Of a stretch of DNA of 64,000 bases, positions 44,850 through 53,770 are shown in pieces. The notes beneath the pieces were generated by a model. The model ran no database searches. It was not told where the DNA came from and saw nothing but the letters and a program-made list of their open reading frames with translations. The stretch's first letter is position 1; the number at the start of each line of letters is the position of its first letter. The position numbers were made by a program, and so were the translations under genes. Source of the stretch: Streptomyces sp. WAC05374 (GTDB lineage Bacteria > Actinomycetota > Actinomycetes > Streptomycetales > Streptomycetaceae); contig NZ_SMNQ01000014.1 in assembly GCF_004353505.1 (NCBI RefSeq), positions 109,741-173,740 on the forward strand, in the 5' to 3' direction.

Positions 44850-46460
44850 CTAACAGGCGGCGATCACCTCCCGGGCGGCGCGCTCGCCCTCGGTGGCGCC
44901 GCCTTCCATGAAGCCCTGGAAGTCGTAGGAGCAGTGCTCGCCGCCGATGTGGACGTTGCCCTGGGCGGTGCCCTCGTAGCCGGCGTACCGGTGGAGGTAG
45001 CCGACGGGCCACATCGAGTAGGCGCCGAGCGTGTACGGGTTGCGGTGCCAGGCGGAGAGCTGGGCGCGGCCGGTCCAGGCGGTGGACGTGCCGGGGAAGA
45101 ACGCGTCGATGCCGCGCAGCCGGCGGGCGGCGAGGTCGCGGACGTACGGGTCGGACTCGGTGGAGAACGGGCCGGCCGGGGTCAGGGACTGGGCGAGGGT
45201 GCCGCCGTTGTACTGGATGAGGATGCCGCCGGTGCCCGGCTGGATCTTGGTGGTGTCCCAGGTCTGCTGGACGTCGGTGTCGGTGAAGCAGTCACCGGCA
45301 CAGACCCCCGGCCAGGGGCCGGTGCCGCGCCAGGGGCGGGTGGCGCACTGCATGTTGAGCTTGGTGCAGTGGCCCATGCGCGCGTCGCGCAGCAGGTCCC
45401 GCATGCGCGGGTCGAAGCCCGCCCGGCTGAGGTCGAGCCCCTTGAGGATCGGCAGGGGGACGCACAGCACCGTGTGGTCGGCGGTGACCGTGCGGGTGGT
45501 GGCGCCCTCGGTGAAGGTGAGGGTCTGGGTGCCGTCGGCATTGGCGCGTACGGCGGTCAGGGACCAGCCCATGCGCAGGGTGCCCGTCGGCAGTGCGGCG
45601 GCGATGGCGCGCGGGAGCCGGTCGTTGCCGCCGGTGATGTGGTAGCGCTCGTTGGACAGGCCCCAGACGTTGAAGTGGCCGGGGTTGGTCTGGTAGCCCA
45701 TCAGCAGGACGAGCGCGAGGGACGACTGCTCGGTGGTGTCGGCGCCGTACTCGACGTTGTACGCCACGTCGATGAACTGCCCGAGCGGTGAGGCGTGCCC
45801 GCCGGGGACGCGGCTCTCGATCCATTCGTGTATCGACATGTTGTCCAGGGCGGTGCCGTGCGGGGTGCTCTGGTTCCACTTCACCTCACCGGCCTCCTGG
45901 AGGTCCCGGTGGAGCTGCTGGTACACCGCCTTGAAGTCCTCGTCGGCCTGGTGGCGCGGGTAGTACGCGCCGTCGAACCAGAGGACCTCCTCGGCGCCGG
46001 CCGGTCCGCCGCCGAGGAAGTCCTCCAGCGGCAGGCCGAAGCGGCGGCACAGCTCCTGCATCTTCTTGTGGCTGGTGTCGATCAGCTCGCCGCCGATCTC
46101 GGAGATCTGGCCGTGGGCCCAGTGGTCGCGCTGCGTCCACATGCGGCCGCCGACGCGGGTCGGATGGGCCTCGTACAGCGTGCAGTTCAGGCCCGCGTCC
46201 TTGAGGGTGAGGGCGGCGGTCAGGCCGGCGATTCCGGCGCCGACGACCGCGATGCGCGGGGCGGTGGCGGCGTGGGCCCGGCCGGGCGTGGCCGCCACGG
46301 CGGTGCCGACGCCCGCCGCGAGGCCGAGGGCCGCGGCGCGCCGGAGCAGTTCGCGGCGGGTGGAGCCGCGTACGGCGTCGACGGGCACACCGAGCCGTTC
46401 GGCGGCGGCGCGGTGGGCGGCGATGTCGCGCAGGGCGCGCATCAGGGGGGTACGGGACAT
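44850..46460 (-). CDS. Flavin monoamine oxidase / L-amino acid oxidase-like, Tat-exported
   Basis: A 536-residue flavoprotein. TRRELLRRAAALGLAAGVGTAVAATPGRAHA is a twin-arginine signal with a cleavable end. The FAD motif VVGAGIAGLTAALTLKDAG follows, then GGRMWTQRD, and the C-terminal HIGGEHCSYDFQGFMEGGATEGERAAREV, which is the FAD-contact end of monoamine and L-amino acid oxidases. It should deaminate an amine or amino acid outside the cytoplasm, giving an aldehyde or keto acid, ammonia and peroxide. Starts 11 bases after the APC permease stop, in one operon with it. Confidence 0.88.
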   Translation of the reverse strand: MSRTPLMRALRDIAAHRAAAERLGVPVDAVRGSTRRELLRRAAALGLAAGVGTAVAATPGRAHAATAPRIAVVGAGIAGLTAALTLKDAGLNCTLYEAHPTRVGGRMWTQRDHWAHGQISEIGGELIDTSHKKMQELCRRFGLPLEDFLGGGPAGAEEVLWFDGAYYPRHQADEDFKAVYQQLHRDLQEAGEVKWNQSTPHGTALDNMSIHEWIESRVPGGHASPLGQFIDVAYNVEYGADTTEQSSLALVLLMGYQTNPGHFNVWGLSNERYHITGGNDRLPRAIAAALPTGTLRMGWSLTAVRANADGTQTLTFTEGATTRTVTADHTVLCVPLPILKGLDLSRAGFDPRMRDLLRDARMGHCTKLNMQCATRPWRGTGPWPGVCAGDCFTDTDVQQTWDTTKIQPGTGGILIQYNGGTLAQSLTPAGPFSTESDPYVRDLAARRLRGIDAFFPGTSTAWTGRAQLSAWHRNPYTLGAYSMWPVGYLHRYAGYEGTAQGNVHIGGEHCSYDFQGFMEGGATEGERAAREVIAAC

Positions 46461-46471
46461 GGGTCGGCTCC

Positions 46472-47989
46472 TCAGACGGTCGCGGCGGGCTGGTCGTCGT
46501 GTCGCTCTTCGCGCTCGGCCGCGTCCTCGAGGACGATCCGGCCGATGATCTCGTACCGTTCGGGCTGCCGGGCCTTCAGGTAGCAGCCGAGTGCCAGACC
46601 GCCGAAGAAGACGGTGCCGACGATCCACGGGATCAGCGTGAAGAAGAGGGAGTCGGCGGCGAGGCCCGCGGCCGTCTCCATGTTGAGGACCAGCAGGACG
46701 ACGACCGCGGTCATGCCGATGCCGCCGAGCAGCGGCGCGGTGAACGTCCGGAACCAGTGCCGGTCCTCGGGGTGGTTCCTGCGGAAGTAGCCGATGACGG
46801 CGAAGGAGCAGAGGGTCTGGACGATGAGGATCGCCATCGTGCCCAGGATCGCCAGCAGCGTGTAGAGGTGGATGTACGGGTCCTGGCCGGTGGCCCAGAA
46901 GGCGCCCACGAGGACGACGGCGATGGCGCTCTGGACGTAGGAGGCGATGTACGGCGAGCCGTGCCGGGCGTGCGTACGGCCGAGCGCCGGGTGCAGGAAG
47001 CCCTCGCGGCCGATGGCGTACAGGTAGCGCGAGGCGCACTGGTGGAAGGCCATGCCGCAGGCGAACGAGCCGGTGAGCAGCAGCCACTGGAACGCGTCGA
47101 CGGCCCAGGCGCCGATGTACGACCGGGTCGGGTCGAAGAACAGGTCGAGGGGGCTCGTGGACGCGGACACCTTCACGGCGCCGTCGAGGCCGTTGCCGGC
47201 GATGGTCATCCAGGAGACGTAGATGTAGAACAGGCCGACGCCGATGACGGAGACGAGGGTGGCGCGGGGGATGACCCGCTTGGGGTCGCGGGACTCCTCG
47301 CCGTACATCGCGGTCGACTCGAAGCCGACCCACGACCAGAAGGCGAAGAACAGGCCGAGGCCGGCGGAGGCGCCCGTGAAGGCGTTGGCGGGGTTGATCG
47401 GCTCGACGGGTATGCCGTCCGGGCCGCCGCCGTTCAGGAGCACCGCCGTCGCGACGGCGAACAGCACGGCGATCTCGGCGACGAGCATCACGCCGAGGGC
47501 CTTGGCGGTGAGGTTGATGTCGAAGTACGCGAGGACGGCGGTGACGGCCAGCATCGCGGCCGCGTACACGATCCACGGCAGGTCCACGCCCAGTTGGTCG
47601 GCGACGGTGGTCCTGGTGAAGTAGGCGAAGACGCCGACGATCGACGCCTCGAAGACGACGTACGCGAGGACCGCGAGCATGCCGGACGCCATGCCGGCGA
47701 TGCGGCCGAGGCCGTGGGAGATGTAGCCGTAGAAGGCGCCGGCCGCGGTGATCCGTTTCGCCATGGCGACGTAGCCGACGGAGAAGACGGTGAGGACGAG
47801 CGTCGCGAAGAGGTAGCCGGCCGGGGCGCCGGTGCCGTTGCCGAAACCGACCGCGATGGGCAGGTTGCCGGTCATGGCGGTGATCGGCGCGGCGGTGGCG
47901 ACCGCCATGAAGACGACGCCGACCAGTCCGACGGAGTTCGCCTTGAGCCGCTGCACCTCGCGGCCTGCGGGGATGGGATTGTCTGCCAT
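46472..47989 (-). CDS. APC-family amino acid/amine permease
   Basis: A 505-residue, 12-helix transporter. Helix 1 region GLVGVVFMAVATAAPITAMTGNLPIAVGFGNGTGAPAGY and KRVIPRATLVSVIG are typical of the APC superfamily. It likely brings in the substrate, or product, of the oxidase gene downstream. ATG 47989 has AAGGTG 8 bases upstream. Divergent from the PucR gene, 151 bases away, so that regulator probably controls this operon. Confidence 0.88.
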   Translation of the reverse strand: MADNPIPAGREVQRLKANSVGLVGVVFMAVATAAPITAMTGNLPIAVGFGNGTGAPAGYLFATLVLTVFSVGYVAMAKRITAAGAFYGYISHGLGRIAGMASGMLAVLAYVVFEASIVGVFAYFTRTTVADQLGVDLPWIVYAAAMLAVTAVLAYFDINLTAKALGVMLVAEIAVLFAVATAVLLNGGGPDGIPVEPINPANAFTGASAGLGLFFAFWSWVGFESTAMYGEESRDPKRVIPRATLVSVIGVGLFYIYVSWMTIAGNGLDGAVKVSASTSPLDLFFDPTRSYIGAWAVDAFQWLLLTGSFACGMAFHQCASRYLYAIGREGFLHPALGRTHARHGSPYIASYVQSAIAVVLVGAFWATGQDPYIHLYTLLAILGTMAILIVQTLCSFAVIGYFRRNHPEDRHWFRTFTAPLLGGIGMTAVVVLLVLNMETAAGLAADSLFFTLIPWIVGTVFFGGLALGCYLKARQPERYEIIGRIVLEDAAEREERHDDQPAATV

Positions 47990-48140
47990 GGCGGGACACC
48001 TTCCTCCGGCGTGACGTACGCCACAATCGACAGGCGGTCGCGCAAATGGTGGGCCGGCGCGACGAGTTGTCGCCCGCTGCCGGCGGTCGTCATCTCCCGG
48101 TGATGTCCTGGGAACACGGTCGCGGGTACCGTCCGGCCGT

Positions 48141-49811
48141 ATGACGTCCATGACCTCGACGAACGACCAGGGCGGGATCACCGTGCAGCGGGCGCTGGAG
48201 CTGCCCGGGCTGCGCGGCGGGCTCCCGGAGGTGGTGACGGGGGCGGACCGGCTGCACCGGACGGTGCGCTGGGTGCACGCCGGCGAGGTGCCGAACATCG
48301 CGTCGCTGCTGAAGGGCGGCGAACTGCTGCTGACGACCGGGCTGGGGCTCGGCACGCGGCCGGCCGAGCAGCGGGCGTTCGTGCGGCGGCTGGCGGAGCG
48401 CGGGATCGCGGCCCTGGTCGTGGAGCTGGGGCCGCGGTTCTCCCGGCTGCCCGCGACGATCGTGGAGACGGCACGGGCGGCGGGCCTGCCGCTGGTCCAG
48501 CTCCACCGGGAGGTGCCCTTCGTCGCGGTCACGGAGGAGGTCCACACCGAGATCGTCAACGGGCACTACGCGCTGCTGCGGCGGGCGGAGGACGTGCACC
48601 GGCGGTGCACGGAGGCGCTGCTGGGCGGCGGCGGGGTGCCCCAGGTGCTGGGCATCCTCGCCGACTTCGCCGGCAACCCCGTGTTCCTGGAGACCGCGGA
48701 CGGCCAGCTCCTGTACGCCGCCGGCGGCGGGGCGGAGCCGGCCGATCCGCTCCAGGTGTGGGAAGGGCTGCGCGGCCAGCGGGAGGCGCGGCAGTCCGGC
48801 CCGCCGGCCGGGGCGGTGCTGGTGGACGTGCCGGGCGGCGGCCCGGGGGCGGCGGCCGTACGCGCCCGCCTCGTGCTGCTGGCCGTGTCCGGGGGGCTGC
48901 TGCCGGTCCACCGGATGGCGGCGGAGCGGGCGGCCGGCATCCTCGCGGTGGTGCTGATGCAGGCGCGGCAGGAGGAGGAGCTGGCGGCGCGGGGCCGGGG
49001 CGACTTCCTCACCGACCTCGCGGAGGGCCGCGTCTCGGCGGACGACGCGCCCGCGCAGGCCCGGGTGCTGGGGTTCAAGCCGGGTGACGGTCCCCTGCTG
49101 CCGGTGGTGATGCGCCTCGCCCCGGAGCTCTCCCCGTCCGGCAACTGGTCGCTGCTGGCCCGCGCCGTGCTGGAGGAGCTCTCCGCCGTGGGTGTCCCCG
49201 TCCTGCTGGGGGTGCGCCCCGTCGAGGGCCGGGTGCCGCTCCTGCTGGGGCTGCGCACCCTGTCGGAGCGGACGGCCGTCGCCGACCGGGTGGCCGCGGC
49301 GCTGCGGGCGGGGGTGGCGCGGGCGGGGCTCGTGGGGGTGCCTCCGGCCGGTGGCCGGGGAAGAGCCTCGGGCGGGCACCCTCCGGTCGTCGTGGTGGGC
49401 GTCGCGGGCGGCTGGGCGGCGGCGTCGGCGGGGCTGCGGCACGCGGCGGAGACGGCGGCCGCGGCACAGGGGCTGCCGGACCGGCCGTGGTACGACGCAC
49501 GGCGCCTGGACATCGACCTGCTGCTGTGGCGGCTGCGGGACCACCCCGACCTGGCGGCGTTCGTGGACCGGGCGATCGGCCCGCTGCGCGAGCACGACCG
49601 GACGTCGCGCCCGCCCCTGCTGCCGACGCTGGAGACGTACCTGGCGCACGCGGGCCGCAAGGCGGAGACGGCGCGCGAACTGCACCTCAACCGCCAGACG
49701 CTCTACAACCGGCTGGCCCGCATCGGCGACCTGCTGGGCACCGACCTGGACGACCCGCAGACGGTCCTGGCCCTCTCGCTCGCCCTCCGGGCCCGCCGCC
49801 ACACCGCGTAG
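48141..49811 (+). CDS. PucR-family transcriptional regulator
   Basis: A 556-residue regulator. The N-terminal PucR domain (about 20-140: LPGLRGGLPEVVTGADRLHRTVRWVHAGEV, LLTTGLGLG) is followed by a GGDEF-like/CdaR-type middle region (about 260-410) and a C-terminal HTH (TLETYLAHAGRKAETARELHLNRQTLYNRLARIGDLLG, about 495-535). PucR regulators activate or repress purine, polyamine or amine catabolic genes. Position opposite the permease/oxidase operon points to that. ATG 48141. A terminator follows. Confidence 0.9.
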   Translation: MTSMTSTNDQGGITVQRALELPGLRGGLPEVVTGADRLHRTVRWVHAGEVPNIASLLKGGELLLTTGLGLGTRPAEQRAFVRRLAERGIAALVVELGPRFSRLPATIVETARAAGLPLVQLHREVPFVAVTEEVHTEIVNGHYALLRRAEDVHRRCTEALLGGGGVPQVLGILADFAGNPVFLETADGQLLYAAGGGAEPADPLQVWEGLRGQREARQSGPPAGAVLVDVPGGGPGAAAVRARLVLLAVSGGLLPVHRMAAERAAGILAVVLMQARQEEELAARGRGDFLTDLAEGRVSADDAPAQARVLGFKPGDGPLLPVVMRLAPELSPSGNWSLLARAVLEELSAVGVPVLLGVRPVEGRVPLLLGLRTLSERTAVADRVAAALRAGVARAGLVGVPPAGGRGRASGGHPPVVVVGVAGGWAAASAGLRHAAETAAAAQGLPDRPWYDARRLDIDLLLWRLRDHPDLAAFVDRAIGPLREHDRTSRPPLLPTLETYLAHAGRKAETARELHLNRQTLYNRLARIGDLLGTDLDDPQTVLALSLALRARRHTA

Positions 49812-49879
49812 CGGGCCGGAGGCACGGGGGCGGGCCCGAGAGCACCGCACAGGGGCCGGAGGCACAAGGGCGGTGCTTC

Positions 49880-49908
49880 GGCCCGTGTGAGAGCACCGCA
49901 CACGGGCC
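49880..49908. terminator. Bidirectional hairpin terminator with flanking direct repeats
   Basis: Perfect 10-base stem GGCCCGTGTG (49880-49889) with CACACGGGCC (49899-49908). GAGAGCACCGCACA occurs once here in the loop and right arm, and again 55 bases earlier, each beside a GGGCCGGAGGCAC copy, giving a short direct duplication between converging genes. Confidence 0.75.
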
Positions 49909-49936
49909 CCGGGCCCGGCAGGCGCCCGCCCGGGCG

Positions 49937-51016
49937 TCAGCGCGCGCAGAGCTCGTCGTACACGCTGAGCACCTGCGCGATCGTCTCGTCCTCCGTCGGC
50001 CACGTGTCCGCCTGCGCCCGGCCCGCCGCCGCCAGCGCCGCCCGCCGCCCGGGGTCGGCGAGCAGGGCGGACACCGCGGCGCCCAGCGCGCCCCCGTCCC
50101 CGTACGGGACGAGGACCGCCGCGTCGCCGACCAGTTCCGGCACCCCGCCCACCGCCGTGGCGACCAGGGGGACACCGAGCCGCAGCGCCTCCTGGGCGAT
50201 GGGGGCGCGGGCCTCCCACCGGCTCGCGAGCACCGCCACGTCCGCCGCCGCGAGCAGCGCCGTGACGTCGCCGCGCCGCCCGAGGAGCCGCACCGGCAGC
50301 CCCTCCGTGTCGATCCGCCGCTGGAGCCCGGCCCGTTGCGGCCCCTCCCCCGCGACGGCGACCAGCGGCACGGGGTCGTGGGCCAGCCACATCCGGGAGG
50401 CGTCCAGCAGCGTGCCGTGCCCGCGGTGCGGCTCCAGCGCGCCGACGGCCACCACCAACGGCCGGTCCATGGCGCCGAGTTCCGCCCGCGCCTTGCCCGC
50501 CTGCACCTCGGGGACGCCGCCGGGCGGGGCGGGAATCGAGACGGGGCCGAGCCGCGCGTCCCGGGCGCCCCGCCGCCGTGCCCGGTCGACGAGTTCGGAG
50601 GACGTGCCGAGCACAACGGCCGCCGCCCGCGCGGTCTTTCGCTCCATGAGCCGGATCAACTGGCCACGGGCGCCCTCCGCGTGCGTGCGCGTGTGCCAGG
50701 TCATGACGAGCGGTACGCGCCGGGAGCCGAGGGCCAGACCGGCACGCATCGAGGCGTGCAGCCCGTGCGCGTGGACGACGTCCGCGCCCGCGAACGCCAC
50801 CCGCAGGGCCCCGATGGCGACCGGGTCGCTGCGGCGGGGCACGGGCATGAAGTGGGCGCCGGTGCCCAGGAAGTCATAGTGGTGGTCCAGTTCGGCCGGC
50901 GCGCACACGGTCACCCGTACGCCCCTCGCCACGAGCCCGGCGGCCAGTGATCTGACATGAGCGCTGCTGCCCGCGCTGCCGCCGCCCAGCACTTGCACCG
51001 TACGCAGCTCCGTCAC
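49937..51016 (-). CDS. GT4-family glycosyltransferase
   Basis: A 359-residue GT-B enzyme. TVQVLGGGSAGSSAHVRSLAAGLVARGVRVTVCAP starts the first domain; the second has VVAVGALEPHRGHGTLLDASRMWL and the EX7E box SRWEARAPIAQEALRLGVPLV. Probably a glycan or glycolipid transferase. GTG 51016 begins VTELRTVQVLGG. It follows the short MraY-like gene, with 90 bases between, suggesting both act on the same lipid-linked sugar pathway. Confidence 0.87.
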   Translation of the reverse strand: MTELRTVQVLGGGSAGSSAHVRSLAAGLVARGVRVTVCAPAELDHHYDFLGTGAHFMPVPRRSDPVAIGALRVAFAGADVVHAHGLHASMRAGLALGSRRVPLVMTWHTRTHAEGARGQLIRLMERKTARAAAVVLGTSSELVDRARRRGARDARLGPVSIPAPPGGVPEVQAGKARAELGAMDRPLVVAVGALEPHRGHGTLLDASRMWLAHDPVPLVAVAGEGPQRAGLQRRIDTEGLPVRLLGRRGDVTALLAAADVAVLASRWEARAPIAQEALRLGVPLVATAVGGVPELVGDAAVLVPYGDGGALGAAVSALLADPGRRAALAAAGRAQADTWPTEDETIAQVLSVYDELCAR

Positions 51017-51106
51017 GCGCCCAAGAATGCCAGCCCGTACGCACGTTCCGGCACCGTCCGGGCGAAGCGGCCGTGTCGTGGGGCGCAAACCGCACCCCGC
51101 GATCAC

Positions 51107-51856
51107 TCACACGGGTGAACTCGCGAGGCGGCTGACGGTGTCCCCGTACGCCGCGGCGGCGACGAGCCCGGCGGCGTGGAGCAGCAGCCCGGCCCGCCCA
51201 CTGGCGGCGGCGATCGCCGTGCCGAGCACCGCGCCCAGGGCGTGGGCGCCCGCGTCGCCGAGCATGGTGCGCTCACCGAGGTCGTCGGCGACGACCGCGG
51301 CCGCGGCGCCCATCGGCGCGGCGGCCAGCGGCCCGCGTCCCAGCAGGCCGGGCGCGCCCAGGGCGAGCACCGTGAGGGCGGCCCGGCCCGGCCGGACGTC
51401 CACCAGGTTGACGAGGTGCGCGGTACCGGCGACGACGACGCCGGCCAGGACCTTGTCGGCGGGCCGTTCCTTGAGCAGCGCCCCGGCAGCGAGCCCGGCG
51501 GCGCCCACCCCGAGGAGCTTGACGGTCCCGCTGGTGACCTCGCCGTGCCGCAGGGCGCCCAGGTGCGCCCGGAAGCCCCGCCGGTGGTCGCCGTTCCGGT
51601 CGTCGTACGCCCCGCAGGCCGCCGCCGTGAGCCCGGCCAGTACGGCGGCGCCGCGCGCCCGGCCGGTGCCGCCCGCGGGGAGCGCGCCGAGCGCGGCACC
51701 GACGGCGACGGCGGGCCCGGCGTACAGGTCGACGGTCCGCCCCGCGTAGTTGGTGCGCCGCCACCCGGCGTCGTCCCGCGACCGCAGCGCCCGGTACACG
51801 CCCCGGGCGGCCACGGCGGCGACGCCGAGTCCGGCCACCTCGCTGAAACCGATCAT
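51107..51856 (-). CDS. Short MraY/WecA-like membrane protein
   Basis: A 249-residue, hydrophobic protein resembling polyprenyl-phosphate phospho-N-acetylhexosaminyltransferases. GAYDDRNGDHRRGFRAHLGALRHGEVTSGTVK corresponds to the DD-K-RGF loop, HLVNLVDVRPGRA to the NxxDG..G loop and TMLGDAGAHALGAVLG to the GDxGS segment. It is shorter than MraY (about 360) and keeps the aspartates but lacks some helices. The N-terminus MIGFSEVAGLGVAAVAARGVYRALRSRDD is membrane-like. It lies between recN and a GT4 gene. Activity unproven. Confidence 0.72.
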   Translation of the reverse strand: MIGFSEVAGLGVAAVAARGVYRALRSRDDAGWRRTNYAGRTVDLYAGPAVAVGAALGALPAGGTGRARGAAVLAGLTAAACGAYDDRNGDHRRGFRAHLGALRHGEVTSGTVKLLGVGAAGLAAGALLKERPADKVLAGVVVAGTAHLVNLVDVRPGRAALTVLALGAPGLLGRGPLAAAPMGAAAAVVADDLGERTMLGDAGAHALGAVLGTAIAAASGRAGLLLHAAGLVAAAAYGDTVSRLASSPV

Positions 51857-51916
51857 GGACTCACCCTACGGACGCCGCGCCCGGCGGCCGGCACCGGGCG
51901 CGGGGTGCGCGGGACG

Positions 51917-53647
51917 TCAGGCGTCCGCCCTGGCTGTCGCCAGCAGTTCCTCGGCGTGCGCCCTGGCCGTCTCGGAGTCCTCCTGGCCGGCCAGCATGCG
52001 CGACAGCTCCCGTACGCGGTCCTCACCCTCCAGGACCGTGACGCCGGACCGTGTGACCGACCCGTCGTTGGTCTTCTCGACCAGGAGCTGGCGGTCGGCG
52101 AACGCCGCCACCTGCGGCAGGTGCGTGACGACCACGACCTGGGCGGACCGGGCGAGCTTGGCCAGCCGCCGGCCGATCTCCACCGCCGCCTTGCCGCCGA
52201 CGCCCGCGTCGACCTCGTCGAAGAGGTACGTCGGCACCGGGTCCGTACCGGCGAAGACCACCTCGACGGCGAGCATCACCCGGGACAGCTCACCGCCCGA
52301 GGCGCCCTTGGCGATCGGCCGCGGCGGCGCGCCGGGGTGCGGGGCGAGCAGCAGCTCGACCTCGTCGGCACCGGCCGGCCCGTAGGCCACTGTCCGCCCG
52401 CCGACCTCCACCCCTTCCGGGTCCTCGGTCTGCCGGATGTCGAACGACACGCGCGCGTGGGGCATGGCGAGCGAGGCGAGTTCGGCGGTGACGGCGTCCG
52501 CGAAGCGCGCCGCCGCCTCCGTCCGGGCGTCGGTCAGGGCCTGGGCCAGATCGGACAGCTCCGCCCGCAGGGCGTCCCGTTCGGCCGTCAGCTCGCCGAT
52601 CCGCTCGTCGTCGCCGTCCAGTTCGGTGAGCCGGGCGGCGCCCTCCTCCGCCCAGGACAGGACGGCGGCGACGTCGGACCCGTACTTGCGGGTGAGGGCC
52701 GTCAGCGCGGCGCGCCGCTCCTCGACGGCCGCCAGCCGCCGCGGGTCGGCGTCCAGGTTGTCGGCGTACCCGGCGAGCTCTCCGGCCACATCGGCGAGGA
52801 GGATCGAGATCTCACCCATCCGGTCGGCGAGCGCGGCCAGCGCCGGGTCGTGGGACCGCACGGCCTCCAGCGCCCGCTGGGCGCCCGCGACCAGGGTCGT
52901 CGCGTCCAGGACCTCGGGGTCCTCGGGGTCGCCCGCCAGCGCCCCGTGGGCCAGCGCGGCGGCCGACGCCAGCGCCTCGGCGTGCCCGAGGCGCTCCGCC
53001 TCGGCGGCGAGCTCCACGTCCTCGCCGGCCCGCGGCTCGACCGCCTCGATCTCGGCCAGGCCGAAGCGCAGCAGGTCGGCCTCCTGCGCCCGCTCGCGGG
53101 CGCGCGTGGTCAGCTCCTCGAGCCGGCCGGTGACGGCCCGCAGCCGCCGGTAGGCCTCGGTGTACTTGGCGAGCGGCACGGCGACGGCGTCGCCCGCGTA
53201 CCGGTCGAGGGCGCCGCGCTGCCGGGCGGGCTTGAGCAGGCCCTGCTGGTCGGTCTGGCCGTGCACGGCGACGAGTTCGTCGGCCAGCTCGGCGAGCACG
53301 CCGACCGGCACGGAACGCCCGCCCAGATGCGCGCGGGAGCGGCCCTCGGCCGAGATGGTGCGGCTGATCAGCAGCGCGCCCTCGTCGAGTTCGGCGCCCG
53401 CCTCCTCGGCCCGGACGGCGGCCGCGCCACCGGGCGGCACGGTGATCCGGCCCTCGACGACGGCGGACGGTGAACCGATCCGCACCAGGGCCGCGTCGGC
53501 GCGCCCGCCGAGCAGCAGCCCGAGACTGGTGACGACCATGGTCTTGCCCGCGCCGGTCTCGCCGGTCACCGCGGTGAAACCGGGTGACAGCTCGACCACC
53601 GCGTCGTCGATGACCCCGAGCGACCGTATCCGCATCTCCTCCAACAC
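51917..53647 (-). CDS. recN: DNA repair protein RecN
   Basis: A 576-residue SMC-like ATPase for double-strand break repair. RIRSLGVIDDAVVELSPGFTAVTGETGAGKTMVV has Walker A (GETGAGKT); a long coiled coil spans about 150-365; GGELSRVMLAVEVVFA (signature) and PTYLFDEVDAGVGGKAA (Walker B) come near the end. All ATPase motifs are intact. GTG 53647, with ATG 53635 as alternative. Downstream of the NAD kinase by 123 bases. No LexA-like palindrome seen in front. Confidence 0.95.
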   Translation of the reverse strand: MLEEMRIRSLGVIDDAVVELSPGFTAVTGETGAGKTMVVTSLGLLLGGRADAALVRIGSPSAVVEGRITVPPGGAAAVRAEEAGAELDEGALLISRTISAEGRSRAHLGGRSVPVGVLAELADELVAVHGQTDQQGLLKPARQRGALDRYAGDAVAVPLAKYTEAYRRLRAVTGRLEELTTRARERAQEADLLRFGLAEIEAVEPRAGEDVELAAEAERLGHAEALASAAALAHGALAGDPEDPEVLDATTLVAGAQRALEAVRSHDPALAALADRMGEISILLADVAGELAGYADNLDADPRRLAAVEERRAALTALTRKYGSDVAAVLSWAEEGAARLTELDGDDERIGELTAERDALRAELSDLAQALTDARTEAAARFADAVTAELASLAMPHARVSFDIRQTEDPEGVEVGGRTVAYGPAGADEVELLLAPHPGAPPRPIAKGASGGELSRVMLAVEVVFAGTDPVPTYLFDEVDAGVGGKAAVEIGRRLAKLARSAQVVVVTHLPQVAAFADRQLLVEKTNDGSVTRSGVTVLEGEDRVRELSRMLAGQEDSETARAHAEELLATARADA

Positions 53648-53770
53648 GGGGAAGACCTTACGAGGTCGGAGGGCCGCTGTGCGACGGCCCCCGCCCCGCG
53701 TCGCCGAAGCCGCAGGTCGCGGCGCGGTCGCGGCACACGTCTGTCACCCGCCGGAGTGGGGCCCGGCGTG

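Noticed and set aside
53648..53770. LexA/SOS box before recN
   Set aside because: No GAAC-N4-GTTC pattern could be found in the 123-base gap.
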